A stretch of 64,000 bases of DNA from Orientallactaga sibirica (Eukaryota > Chordata > Mammalia > Rodentia > Dipodidae), in assembly GCA_036365145.1 (NCBI GenBank), contig JAEOAD010002183.1, positions 1,674,001-1,738,000 on the forward strand. Reading direction: 5' to 3'. The notes beneath the pieces are model-generated. The model searched no databases. It was not told the origin of the DNA and worked only from the letters and a program-made list of their open reading frames with translations. The position numbers were made by a program, and so were the translations under genes. The number at the start of each line of letters is the position of its first letter. Within the stretch, counting starts at the first letter, position 1. Below are positions 1 through 10,440 of this stretch, piece after piece.

Positions 1-279
1 CAGGTTCACTGATAAAGCAGCACTCTTGCTCATTTCCCTTATAACTCTAAAGTAATCTTAAAGGTATTCAATAAACAGGTTGTGGGTAACCTTCTTATAC
101 TCTCATTTATTTTCCATTATGAAATTTCTTCACAACTGAATTAAATGAAACCACATATTAACCCCTATACATTGAAAATATCCACAGCTTATTGCTCGGT
201 AAGACAAAAAAAAGTAGAAATTTCCAGTCCAGAACTAATTACACATATAAACCTTTATGGCATCCTAAGGAGGAGGTAT
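1..279. other. Single-copy AT-rich DNA, no gene seen
   Basis: No recognisable repeat, exon or RNA gene. The sequence is AT-rich and its open frames are short on both strands. Confidence 0.5.
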
Positions 280-654
280 TCTTTTCTGCTACTATGATAA
301 ATACCTGAGCTAAACCAATTAAGAAGAGGAAAGGTTTATTTTGGCTCATAGTTTGGGACATTTCAGGCCATGATGAACTGACTCCATAGCTTTGGTCCTA
401 GGGCAGCACAGCGCATCATGGGGAAACACACAGCTGAGCAACTGTTCAGCTCATGGCAGCAGAAAGTGAAATTTGAGAGAAAGAAGAGCCTGATGCCCCA
501 CGATCCCCTGCCCTTTGAGAGAACACCCAGTTACCTGTCTTCCTGCCATCAGACCAACCTTTGAAGGTTCTGCCACCTCTGAATACTGTCACTAAGTGGG
601 GACAAGTGTCTACTGCATGAGCCTTTGAGGAATATATAACCAAACCATAGCATA
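280..654 (-). mobile_element. MaLR LTR (THE1/MST-like), antisense
   Basis: Read on the + strand this follows the usual antisense MaLR order: a 'gataaatacctgag' start, a 'ggtttattttggctcatag' segment, a middle with 'gcagcagaaag', and an end with 'aaccaaaccatagca'. It is a solo LTR of the ERVL-MaLR class with no internal retroviral sequence next to it. The 65-residue open frame within it is incidental. Confidence 0.7.
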
Positions 655-1076
655 GGTTAATATTGAATCAGTGACTTATAAAGGGTGGTGTGTGACTACA
701 GAGAGGTGAACTTTCACATCTGTACCTTGTTTCCATTCTAGTCCACCTTTTCTGACCTCTAAGCTAGTGGAGAGAAGGAAAGGCTACATGTTCATGTGTC
801 TTCCTAAAGAATAGAGTTGACTTTGGAAAATAAAAAGAGATTTCTGAGAGGCAGATGCAAATAGACTGAAGGCAGAGAACACGCCTGCCAGTGTTGCTCT
901 CTACTCATCAGCAAACTCTCGCTCATTGGCTTAGGGTGCACAATCCCCAAGAATTCAAGAGTGACACCTAGATTTGTTTTATTTTTTTATTTCTATTTTC
1001 CTTGATCTGGAACCAATGTAGGAACAAATATCAAGCCAAAAAAGAAGAAGAAGGAGGAGGAGGAAGAGGCAGAGAA
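655..1076. other. Single-copy DNA ending in a purine-rich run
   Basis: Nothing recognised up to about 1035. Positions 1040-1075 are a GAA/GGA purine-rich simple repeat, perhaps the tail of a decayed SINE. Confidence 0.45.
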
Positions 1077-1350
1077 GGTCTTGGGGAGATAGCTAAGTTA
1101 GTAAAGTGCTTACCTTACAAACATGAGGGCCTGAGTTCCCACACAAATGCCAGACACAGTGGCATACACCTTTAATCTCAGCAGTAGGGAGGTGGAAATG
1201 GGTGAATCCTTGGAGCTTGCTGGCCAGCAAGTCTAGCCTACTTAGTAACTACTAGGCCAGTGAGAGATCCTGATTTTTCTTTTTAAGGCAGATAACAGAG
1301 AATAACACCAGAGGTTGTTCTCTGGTCTCCACATGCAGACACAGAAAGTA
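1077..1350 (+). mobile_element. B4-type SINE (old)
   Basis: A tRNA/ID-like head (ggggagatagctaagttag, then 'gtgcttacc') is followed by a B1-like segment (cagtggcatacacctttaat) and the B4-characteristic 'cttgctggccagcaagtctagcc'. It is substantially diverged and has no clear TSD. The 98-residue plus-strand frame overlapping it is not a gene. Confidence 0.6.
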
Positions 1351-2065
1351 GAGTTCAACACTGAGCAAGTCCATGCTGGAAAGGGACGACATCCCTGTAG
1401 TTTATATGAAACAAAAGGACCAAAATGCCTTGAGGGGATGCTCAGCTGGAAAATCATGTTACATTGTTGGGCTCAGGCTTTGAGCTGGAATCTAGCAGAA
1501 ATCTCCATTGATTCATCTTATGGAAGCTTTGCCTTCAGGAAGCTCTATTTGACCCCTTGTCATGTCCAAGATGGAGCCACTGTGAATACTGTGCCCAAGG
1601 AGCTCTGTTGAGGGGTTTCTTCTACCTTGGCCCAGGAAAATCAGTGAAGAAAAGAGCCTAAAGTCAGAGCTGTCATGACCTGCTCTCTGGAGTTTACTAT
1701 TTATTAACTGCAATGTCACACACCTATTTGTCACTTTTATTTCCAAAAAGAGAGTCATGCCATATAATAGTGAGGAATGCTGTGGTCTCATTTGTCAAAT
1801 ATGTGTTGGGTTTTTCTCTATTTCCACATGAGGAGATCAGATTCATGGACCCAACGGTGAAGAGCATTGTGTGACCAACCTTAAAGGCTGAGCTTTTAGG
1901 TTTCTCCTCCTAACAAATGAGAGACAATTGAATAATAAAACTCAGCAGATACAGAGTTGCCTGAGTCACTTTCTTTAAATGACATGGTACGCTAAATTGA
2001 AGCCTAGATAATAACTGTGAATTCTATAAAGTTTAACTATTTTACACGTTCAAGTTTCTCTTTAT
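1351..2065. other. Single-copy DNA, no gene seen
   Basis: No repeat family recognised. An antisense 92-residue frame (1513-1791) has no familiar domain, no splice context and no compositional bias suggesting coding. Confidence 0.45.
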
Positions 2066-2325
2066 GGGGCAAGAGAAATAGCATAGTTGGTAAAATGCTT
2101 GCCTCATAAACATAATGACTTGAGTTTGACTCTAGTAAAAGGGCTAGGAGTGGTGGTGTGAGCCTATAATCCCATTATTGGGAGAACAAGACAGGAGGTT
2201 CCCTGGGGCTCACTGGCCAGCTAGTTTAGTGTAATTGCTGAGCTCCAGGCCAGGCCAGAGAGACCTTGTCTCAGTGAGAGAGACCTGGTCTCAGTGAAGG
2301 TGGATGGCAAGCTCACACAATATGC
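2066..2325 (+). mobile_element. B4-type SINE (old)
   Basis: The same composite architecture as the element at 1077: a tRNA-like head (gcttgcctcataaacat), then 'ggtggtgtgagcctataatccc', then 'ctcactggccagctagttta' and 'tgagctccaggcc'. A short internal repeat of 'agagaccttgtctcagtgag' occurs near the 3' end (about 2260-2300). Confidence 0.65.
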
Positions 2326-2604
2326 TTCTAGAAACAATTACAGAAATGTATTGTTCCAACAAGGCATATCAGTTTGAGGAATGAAGCTATAAAAACAAGA
2401 CCTGCAGAAGAACCAATCCTCTGAGACTTCTTATAGTTTTATTGCCAATACATATTAGATGTTATAAAAATAATGTTAAATATTTGCAACAAGGAATTAT
2501 AGAACAGAAATGAAGCATTTCTCTAATAAAAATAAATCATAACTTTGATTTGTGAGAAAGGAAAGGCTGAAAAATAGCTAACAATTGTTAAATCTTACTA
2601 ATGC
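2326..2604. other. AT-rich single-copy DNA
   Basis: Nothing recognised. Confidence 0.4.
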
Positions 2605-2805
2605 AAAAAGATTGATATATTTTATCATATGTAACCATTACAACAGTCTTGTTAAGTGGTTATTATAATTCTCACTTTGAAGTTGAGGAATATAAAGCTC
2701 AAAAAAATTAAGAAAGTGAACCAAAATTACAAAAGCTAGCAAGCAAAGTAACTGGGATTCAAATTTGGATGTGTGTAAATCCAAAATCACTCTCATTGTT
2801 TCTGG
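2605..2805 (-). mobile_element. MIR SINE, antisense
   Basis: Shows the antisense MIR order: 'attacaacagtcttgttaagtgg', a 'tattataattctcactttgaagttgaggaa' core and 'gcaaagtaactgggattcaaatttgg'. An ancient pan-mammalian SINE, strongly diverged. Confidence 0.65.
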
Positions 2806-2904
2806 ATATGAGGGAAGCTAATTAAACACACCTCCTGTGTTCTCTCTTGAGTTTGAACCCAGCTGAGAAATAAGACTGAACAGACACAGAGATGTAGTTG
2901 TAGT

Positions 2905-3520
2905 ATTTTTTTTTATTAAGTTGAAACTTTGTATGGACAGATCATGTGTTGGTACCATCATTGCCTTCCTCTCTGCCCCACTCCACGGAGGGCCTCCTTA
3001 GTGGGATTGCTGGAATTCACCATGGGTTTGTGGGTTACGAGCTGGGAGAGCAACAGCCAGTCATTGCGGGGGGCAATGCCTTTGGATATTTTCTACTACC
3101 CTGTGGCTCTTACATTCTTTCTGCCTCCTCTTCTTCAAAATTGCCTGAGCCTTGGTGGGTGTCCTTTAAGTCTACTTTAGTGTTGAGCTCTCAGCAGCTT
3201 CTGGGTTTCTGCTTTGGTGTGTTTTGAGTCTCCTCAGTGTCTGTCTGCATCAGCCTGGCTCAGAGTGTCAGGCTCGTCATGGCAGCAGCACTCTTGCTCA
3301 TCTTCCACTTCCTCGGTGGTTTCACCTGGGCCCTGGCTGGTATGTTGGGATGGTTCTTCTCCTACCAGGGAGTCAGCTATCCTTTCTTGTCTTGTTGACA
3401 GATTTTGGTTGTTCTCAGTTCTTACTGCCTTCTGAAAGAGAAAAAACAGATTCTCCAATGCAGAATGAGGTCAGCCTAGGTTAGGGGATAAGCACTGTTA
3501 ATTTAGAGAGATTCTGATAG
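2905..3520 (-). mobile_element. L1 3' UTR end, antisense
   Basis: Begins with a T run (the poly-A tail of a minus-strand insertion) followed by a roughly 600-bp segment that recurs at 12725-13262 (same orientation) and 15470-15800 (opposite). Shared landmarks are 'tgtggctcttaca', 'cctgagccttggtgg', 'tttctgctttggt' and 'cagcactcttgctcatc'. The sense copy follows L1 ORF2-derived sequence and ends in poly-A, so this is the terminal 3' UTR of a rodent L1 family. Open frames of 73-93 residues inside it are incidental. Confidence 0.7.
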
Positions 3521-3527
3521 GTATAAC

Positions 3528-3545
3528 CTCTCTCTCTCTCTCTTC
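3528..3545. repeat. (TC)n microsatellite
   Basis: A pure TC run between the L1 relic and the antisense B1. Confidence 0.85.
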
Positions 3546-3555
3546 TGTGCCTCTC

Positions 3556-3692
3556 TTTTTGAGGTAGGGTTTCACTCTAGCCCAGGCTAATCTGAAATTC
3601 ACTAAGTATGCTCAGGCTGGCCTGGAACTTGTAGTGATCCTCTACCTTTGCCTCCCCAATGCTGGGATTAAAGAAAGGCATGCTTGGCTGGA
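3556..3692 (-). mobile_element. B1 SINE, antisense
   Basis: Typical antisense B1: 'tttttgaggtagggtttcac', 'agcccaggct', 'gatcctctacctttgcctcc', 'atgctgggattaaa'. Moderately diverged. Confidence 0.85.
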
Positions 3693-3705
3693 GTTGAAGT
3701 ATGCT

Positions 3706-3766
3706 TTTTTTTTTTTTTTTTTTTTTTTGAGGCAAGTCCAACAGACTGGCCATTTTTATGCAAGAC

Positions 3767-3803
<37 letters not shown>

Positions 3804-3972
3804 GGCATGCCAGGACCTCCAACCATTATAATCAAACTCCAGATGTGTGTGCCACCTTGTGCGTATGTGTGACCTTGTGTGCTTGCATCACCTTTGTGCC
3901 CCTAGCTTACGTGGGATCTGAAGAGTTGAACATGGGTCCTTAGGCTTTGCAGGCAAGCATCTCTCCAGCTTC
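3706..3972 (-). mobile_element. B2-type SINE, antisense, with (GA)n
   Basis: A T run, then a (GA)n tract at 3771-3800 (the expanded CT-rich 3' part of the element), then the antisense body with 'cagatgtgtgtgccaccttg', 'gggtccttaggctttgcagg' and the inverted head 'catctctccagc'. It lies immediately beside another antisense SINE (B1). Confidence 0.85.
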
Positions 3973-4168
3973 TTCAAGTAAACAAAGAAAATGTCACATG
4001 ACACAGAAATTGAAAATTTCTGCTTTCTGCTGCCAGAAGAGAACATATTCTGGTCTTTGTCCCCCATTCTCGACAAGTCAGTGTGGCTTGGCTTACTGCA
4101 CAGGGTTTTGAATTTCAGAGCTGAGTTTGGATGATAGAGGACCATTGAATTGTGTTTGCCAAACATCC

Positions 4169-4500
4169 TGTTATGGGCTGAATTATATTCCCAAAATTCA
4201 TGAGCTGAAGTCTTAAACAAGTATCTGACTATGTTTAAAAGGTGGCTTAGTGGAAATGAAGTCAGAGGGTGGGCTCTAATCCAGTATGAAAGGTGTTCTT
4301 ATAGGAATGGGAAGAGATACCGAGGAGATACATGCAGAAAAAGGGCTATGTGAGGTCACATCTGTGAACAAAGGAAAGAGGCCTTTGAGGAAAGCTATCC
4401 TGCCATCATCTCTGTTTTGAGAACTGTAAAAAGATGGTTTTTGCTTGGTCACTCACTCTGTGATACTTTGATGTAGCTGCTTAGCAACCAACATATATAC
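4169..4500 (+). mobile_element. MLT1-type MaLR LTR
   Basis: Starts 'tgttatgggctgaattatat' and proceeds through 'ccaaaattcatgagctgaag', 'gggtgggctctaatccagta', 'ttcttataggaatggg' and 'ctctgtgatactttgatgtag', the order of an MLT1 LTR. An ancient element shared among placentals. No internal region is adjacent. Confidence 0.75.
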
Positions 4501-4551
4501 CAGGAGGAAAGCTTCCTCCACATTCTCCTTCCCCCATCTTATAGGTATATT

Positions 4552-4640
4552 TTCTTCTTTTTTTTTTTTTTTTTTTTTCCTCTGCCCTACTCTTCCCTTT
4601 CCTTCTCTTCTTCCTTATTTCTTCTCATTTTTTCTTATAT
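4552..4640. repeat. Poly-T / CT-rich low-complexity tract
   Basis: A T run at 4557-4578 followed by C/T-rich sequence. No SINE body could be recognised beside it. Confidence 0.7.
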
Positions 4641-6864
4641 ATTCATTTGCTTTTTCAGAGAACTAAATCTAGACTTGACCAACAATTCAACTCATTTGGT
4701 TCATAAAGACAGATGGCTTTGTTACTATCGTGATTTAATTTTTATAGGCTCTGAATGTAAGTTATTTCTCTGAGAAAAAAATCAGAAACAAGTTTTTGGG
4801 CCATTTTCATGAGTCTTAAGAGAGAAGGAGGGATGACATAGGAAAAGACCATGCAATGAGTAAACATGATAGGCTTTAGCTGTTGGTTTGAATCCAGACT
4901 AGAAAATCATTACTTTCTAAAATCCCTGCTGGTTTGGGTCTAGAAAATTCTATGTGAAAGGATATTAGTTTGAAAAGAATTTGTGATGCTTCCTAACTAG
5001 AGGAAAGTTTTAATAGCTGTCTTTTCTGTCCTCATGTAGAACATCTTTGTTCCATATATGTTTTAGGACAATCACGCTACATGTAAGAGTAGCCATTTAT
5101 AATTTCTCACTGGCCGACATGAAAATACCTTAGAAAATGGCTCAAAACCTGAAAGCAGTCCTTCCAGCAGAGCTGTGCTGTAATATAATTCTTCACCATA
5201 CCAGAGTTTGGGGTCTGCTCCTGGGTGAAACTTATGCTTCTTGGAAGACCACTGGTAAATAAATATCAAAGTGAGCATGAATTTGGGAGTAAGAAGGACA
5301 GCCTTGCTCAACCTAGTACAATCAGAGAAACCTCGTTGCAACTCTTTCAGCCCAAACCCACCATACCTGGCATTGACAGTGCTGAAGAAGCTCCTGTTTG
5401 TCTTGTATTCCAAACTCCCTCAGACTCCGAGAGCCATGTGATGTCAAGTAGATTCCTCACTGTGGGAGACAGAAGAGCATTTGTAGGGTTCTTGCTTGTT
5501 GTGAATTAGGTAACAGACTCAAGTGGCTTTGACAGGCAGAACACATTTTATAATGTCTGCTATATGCTTCATTGTTCTTTAAAGCAATAGAAATAGACCC
5601 TGAAGACTTTGAAAACAAGGCAGAAAATTGGCATGGCAATCAAGAATAACACATCAGTTTAAAATATGATAGAAATAGCTTCTTAAAAACTGCCTTCCCA
5701 AGAAAAGATAATGAATTGTCAATTATGCTTGCCAAAATACAATTTTCATAGTCAGTCCATCATGTACTGAATTTTTTTCCAAATTAAAAATGAATCAGGG
5801 AGTTGAAGTCACTTGAAAGAAACAGTTTTTAAAAACACAGTTGCCGACACTCAGACAAACCAACCCCCAAATGAAACTCTGACAAGCAGGCCAATACATT
5901 TCTAAAGTCAGAATTGAGATTTTTATACTGTGACATGTAATTGCTGAATTGTACTGGAGAGAAATCCAGTACACTTTGCTTATTATCATCTTAGCCAAAC
6001 TAGATCTGTAGATCAAAATAACAGTCAAGATAACTGGGTAGCAAGCTAGGAACGTGGACTGATGAAAATCACTTCCATTTCCATGGTCCCTAAGAAATTT
6101 GCTGAATATAATTGTTACAGAAGCCTTAGAAAGAACACAATGAAATGCTTGCATCTGAAAAGAAGAGAGCTAGCCTGGAAACATCTGGAAAAATTGAATT
6201 TTCTTCTATTCCTTTCCCCAGTGTGAGAAGGCTCAGGATATAGAAGGAGTTAGAACCTGGCCTTCTCAGAATTGAAAAATTTGAAAAAGTAGAACAAGAG
6301 CAGGTATTGCTAAAATAACAGAGAGTAATGAAAAAATTTGAAACTATTTTAAAATCTTTCAAGCTCTTGGACAATTTGGGCTTGTTTAGCAAGCTTGTCA
6401 ATGCCTTACATGATATTTGCCAGAAAGAACCTTGAGAGTTCATTAACAATATGGACCTGAAAACCAGCAGCCTTGTGAGTCCCTAAGTGTCCATAATTAA
6501 AGAAGTTGATTTCCATATATTTCATCCTATCCAACAGGAACTTATAAGAGTAGTCATTATAGACAGTTACTGTTTTAAGGCTTAGCATATGCAAAATGAA
6601 TGGCAAATACTTTCTGTTTGATGCAATTACTGAACACATTTTCTGATTTGTTTCACTTTGCCTTTGGAATATTCAGAGATTATTTTCAAGCAAGCAAGCA
6701 TCTTTGACCATGGATCCATCTCCCCAACCCTACATCTTACTATCTGATGACTTAGTTACCTCAAATGCAATGCAAAAAGTTATGTCCTCAGTAGAATTTA
6801 CACTGCATATTTAGACACAGTGCTTAGGAGCCAGTGGCCTTGATTTTAAAGTCTCCCCCACTAT
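4641..6864. other. Single-copy AT-rich region, no gene seen
   Basis: About 2.2 kb without a repeat I can name. Several antisense frames of 77-119 residues occur (5072-5413, 5795-6154, 6126-6449, 6406-6639). They overlap in different frames, show no recognised domain and lack a coding-like pattern. Old diverged elements could be present below my recognition limit. Confidence 0.45.
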
Positions 6865-7000
6865 TGTGTATTGAGAAGAGCAGTGAATCCAGAGCTTGTA
6901 TAGATAACTTAAAGTCCAGGTGCTGCTAATAATAAACCCTCCGAACTTCTCTGGGCCCTATGGCTCATCTGCAAATGGAATCCTTCCAGCTCCAGGACTC
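6865..7000 (+). mobile_element. MIR SINE fragment
   Basis: MIR-like 3' half: 'gtccaggtgctgctaataat', 'cttctctgggccctatggctcatctgcaaatgga'. Ancient and diverged. Confidence 0.55.
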
Positions 7001-7110
7001 CAGGCCTGTAGCTATATCTAATATGACAGATTATCCCATAGAGAAAATAGGTGAGAAGTCATGGAACTGGAACGTGGACAGATAATCAACAGATTAAAAA
7101 CAAAGTAATA

Positions 7111-7376
7111 GGGCTGGAGAGATGGCTTAGCGGTTAAGGCGCCTGCCTCCTAAGCCTAAAAACGCTGGTTCCAATTTCCAGCGGTTCCAATCTCCAGGTC
7201 CCACATTTAGCCAGATGCAAAGTGACGCAAGGGCGCAATGCCACACCTGACCACAAGGGGGCGCACGCATCTGGATTTCGTTCACAGCAGCTGAGAGGCT
7301 GCTGGTGTGCCCATCTCTGTCTGTCTTCCTCTCCCTCTCTCCTCTCTCTGTGTCTCTCTCAAAAAAAAAAAAAAAA
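7111..7376 (+). mobile_element. B2-type SINE, variant with duplicated core
   Basis: A head typical of the tRNA-derived family (gggctggagagatggcttag) and a CT-rich 3' part ending in poly-A. It belongs to a variant also seen at 58984-59251: the segment around 'ggttccaat(c/t)(t/c)ccag' is present twice and is followed by 'gatgcaaagtgacgcaaggg'. Flanks carry a near-match TSD (acaaagtaata / acaaaggaata). It contains the 14-mer CCACAAGGGGGCGC at 7251-7264. Confidence 0.9.
7251..7264 (+). promoter_or_regulatory. CTCF-like core motif inside B2-type SINE
   Basis: CCACAAGGGGGCGC matches the CTCF core (CCA-C/G-Y-AG-R-K-GGC-R-S) at every position but one. B2 SINEs are known to have spread CTCF sites in murine rodents. 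Whether this lineage's B2 does the same is inference. Confidence 0.45.
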
Positions 7377-8127
7377 CAAAGGAATAAAAGAGAGGGAGAA
7401 CAAAGAAAGGAGAGTATTAAGAAAGAAGAAAAATGAGGTTTGGTTGTATAAGGAATAGGCAAGATGCTGGATATTGGAATTCCAGTGAAAGTTCAGGGCT
7501 ATAAATGGCCTTGACTGATAGGTCAGTCATGTCAGTCCTGCTGTCTCCTGACTTTTCAAGAATTAGAATTTGCAGATACTAAATTTCTCCTTGTGTCAGT
7601 ATGGAAGTGAGAATGTAATCAGGAGACTTTTTGAAATGCTTTTAGCAAAGGGAATAGAAAGCCAAACAATCATCGATATAATGGAAGAAAATTTTCTCAA
7701 AGTAAAAGAAAAAGAAAAAGAATTCTGAAGAAAGGGCCCTTCAAGAGCACAGCAGCATATTAAAATGAAATAAAAAATCTTACATGAAATTACATGGCCT
7801 TCATGAACAATTAAAAATATTATTTTTCCAGAGAGAAAAGGTCACACATTTTATATTACAAATTTGAATACCATTAGTCCTCTCAAGGATAATACTCAAA
7901 GCTACAAGACAATGGAAAAATGCCTTCTCATCTGCAAAAATAAGAAATAAATAATTCTAGTCTAAATTTATATAGCTGGTAGAGCTCTCAAATAAAAAGA
8001 TGAAACAGTCTGAAAAAATACTTTCCACACAATTTCTTAATATTTTGTTGCTTACAAGATAATTTGATGTACCAAAATGAGAAACAAATAAGCAATGAAG
8101 AAAGGGGGTATAAATTCAGAAAACAGG
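7377..8127. other. Single-copy DNA with purine-rich start
   Basis: 7377-7440 is A/G-rich simple sequence continuing from the SINE tail. The rest is AT-rich with no repeat or exon recognised. Confidence 0.45.
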
Positions 8128-8262
8128 GGCCAGGTGTGGTGGCACATGCCTTTAATGCCAGCACTCAGGAGGCAGACATATGTGAGGCCAGCATGGGAAT
8201 ACAGAGTGAGTTCCAGATTAGCCTGGGCTAGAATGAGACCATACCTTGAAAAATCAACAAGA
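8128..8262 (+). mobile_element. B1 SINE
   Basis: 'ggccaggtgtggtggcacat', 'cctttaatgccagcactcagg', 'gcctgggctagaatgagacc', then an A-rich tail. Complete length, diverged in the middle. Confidence 0.85.
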
Positions 8263-8752
8263 GAAAAGAAGGAGTGGCTACGAGGTAAGTGACCAAAGAG
8301 ACTTATTGGCCTATTGTTAAAGATATGTCCTAAACAGTTCATAGACAGTGACATTTGGAACAGGAGGAAAAAGTAGTACAGCAAGGCCACAGGGAAAGAA
8401 AGATGACTTTATGCATTTGCTCCTATTGGTAGAAGATTTGTAGATCATATGGGGATTTGGAAAAATAAGTGAGAACGCATCTAGACACAAGACAAAAATT
8501 ACTTGTGAAAGAAGCAAAGTTACAGAAGAAAGGAATGTAATCATAGTAGATTACATGGCTCTCTAAATGTTTTTACATCATAAAAATATAAGCACTAAGC
8601 AATTCTGTAATCACAAGCTGTGATAAAAACTATATTGGATGGATGGATGAGAGGAAAATGTGTATGTTGAGAGTGATGTCAGAGAAGCTGGTTCTCATTT
8701 TCCACTTTGGGAAGTCAATATTCAGAATCAACTTAATGACCTTTGATGTATT
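8263..8752. other. Single-copy DNA, no gene seen
   Basis: Nothing recognised. Frames on both strands overlapping the preceding B1 are incidental. Confidence 0.4.
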
Positions 8753-8762
8753 AAGAAATACC

Positions 8763-9020
8763 TATGGAGGGTTGGAGAGATTGCTCAAGTGGTTAAGCCT
8801 AAAGACCTGGGTTTTATTCCCCAGTCCCCACATAAAGCCAGATACAAAAAGTGGCACATGTGTTTGGAGTTTGTTTGCAGCAGGGAAGTCTATATATCTA
8901 TGTATCTATCTATGTATCTATGTAGGTATGTATGTATGTGTCCATCTATCTATCTATTTATCTATCAATCATCTATCTTTATCTTCCTTTCTAATGAATA
9001 AATAAACAACTATTTTAAAA
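8763..9020 (+). mobile_element. B2-type SINE with tetranucleotide-expanded tail
   Basis: Flanked by the perfect TSD 'aagaaatacc' (8753-8762 and 9021-9030). The head 'ggttggagagattgctcaag' lacks part of the usual box region. The 3' CT part has turned into a TATC/TATG array at about 8890-8975. Confidence 0.9.
8890..8975. repeat. (TATC)n/(TATG)n microsatellite
   Basis: Imperfect tetranucleotide array derived from the 3' region of the enclosing SINE. It generates hydrophobic repetitive open frames in two plus-strand frames that are not genes. Confidence 0.85.
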
Positions 9021-9118
9021 AAGAAATACCAGTGGAAATGGTAAAGAACACCACTGGTGTTCTTTCTAGACTATGAGGGCTTTAACTCATCATTAGATAA
9101 ATAATGAATCAGAAATGT

Positions 9119-9440
9119 GATGACATCATCAGGGAGGTGATGAAAGATGAAAGGTGAGGTATAGTTGGAAGAAGCAGGTCACTGAGGATGTGACCTCAGC
9201 ACTATATCTTACTCTGGTACCTTCCTGATGCTAGGGTATTCATCTTGTCTGCCTCCTGCCTGCCAAGAAGTGAAGAACAACCTCTGCCACATGCTCCCAC
9301 TGCCACAAGGTTCTGCTGAAGTACATGGGGTTAAGCAACCATGGCCTGAACCCCTCAAACTGTAAATCAAATTAAATCTTTATTCTCCTGGTTGTTTCTG
9401 TCAGGCACTTGGCCATAGCAATGAAAAGAGCAACTACTGT
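9119..9440 (+). mobile_element. MaLR-type LTR
   Basis: 'tctgcctcctgcctgccaag', 'ctctgccacatgctcccac', 'ccatggcctgaacccctcaa', 'actgtaaatcaaattaaatct' and the end 'tggccatagcaatgaaaagagcaac' follow the 3' half of MST/MT-like MaLR LTRs. Solo LTR. Confidence 0.65.
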
Positions 9441-9566
9441 AGCATATAAAATTCAATATAAGCAATTATGAAAAAAAGTAAAAAGCAGAATAAACAAAAG
9501 AATTAGAAATAGTTATCCCAGCGGAACAGAAATCAAGGAGAAAACTGCTTGTTTTTATTGTTGGGG

Positions 9567-10165
9567 ACTGTATTAGTTACTTTCTCATTAATGGAACAAA
9601 AGACCTGACAGGGGCTGGAGAGATGGCTTAGCCATTAAGGTACATGCCTGCAAAGCCCAAGGACCCAGGTTTGATTCTCCAGGTCCCACATAAGCCAGAT
9701 GCCCATGGTGGCACATGTGTCTGGAGTTCATTTGCACTGACATGCTGATTCTCCCTCTCTCTCCCTCTCTCTGTCTCTAATAAATAAATAAATAAATAAA
9801 AATAAAATCTTTTTTAAAAAGACTTGACAAAAATTACTGTAAGGAAGGAAGGGTCCATTTCAGCTTATAGTTCCAGGTGACAGTCTATCATGGTGGGGAA
9901 GGCATGGCAGCAGGATCTTGAAGCAGAGCTGGTCACATTCAGCCCTGTGAGGGAGCAAAGCGCTGCTACTCAGCCAGCCATCCTCTTTTGTAAAGTTTAG
10001 GATCCCAGCCCATGGAATGATCCCACCCACAATTAGCCAGTCTTCCCACCTCAACTAACCTAATCAAGATAATACCTCGCAGATGTGCCCAGAAACTAAC
10101 CTAAGTCCCAAAATCCCTCACAGGTAAGTCTAGGTCCTATGGAGTTGATAGCAATATAGATCATC
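9567..10165 (-). mobile_element. MaLR-type LTR, antisense, split by B2-type SINE
   Basis: The antisense MaLR start 'gtattagttactttctcatt' is interrupted by a SINE, then resumes with 'aaggaaggaagggtccatttcagcttatag' and 'catggtggggaaggcatggc' through 'cttcccacctcaactaacct'. The same family recurs at 22858 and 34690. Confidence 0.65.
9612..9822 (+). mobile_element. B2-type SINE nested in MaLR
   Basis: 'ggggctggagagatggcttag' head and AAAT tail. TSD 'aaaagac(c/t)tgaca' on both sides, so the LTR was already in place when the SINE inserted. Confidence 0.9.
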
Positions 10166-10289
10166 ACATAGACTTTGTAGTAGTATGTGAGCTTTTGATT
10201 TGTATGTATTAATACTATACAAAATACAAAAATTAGATCTAAAGTATATTTGGACTGCAGAGATGACTGATGTAAAACCTCAGACAATC

Positions 10290-10440
10290 TCTAAAAGACA
10301 TTTTATCTTTCCTTTACATGAGACAGTCAAGGCCCAGTGAGACTGCAAGTGGCACAATTATTAAGAGACAGAACCATGAACCAAACCTAGAGTGATTTCC
10401 TGTTTTAGGTTTCCTCACTTTATCCTTTGGCTTATATTCG
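10290..10440 (-). mobile_element. MIR SINE, antisense
   Basis: 'caaggcccagtgagactgcaagtgg' followed by 'agagacagaaccatgaaccaaac' resembles the antisense MIR core. Weak but in the right order. Confidence 0.45.

Noticed and set aside
3684..3943. Poly-Phe and Arg-Glu-rich plus frames
   Set aside because: Translation artefacts of T and GA runs in an antisense SINE.
5072..5413. 113-residue minus frame as a gene
   Set aside because: No recognised motif, no homologous repeat of the frame in the window, and a comparable plus-strand frame overlaps it. Chance is sufficient.
7111..7200. Functional tRNA gene
   Set aside because: The tRNA-like head is the 5' end of a B2-type SINE with TSD and tail. The cloverleaf is not intact.
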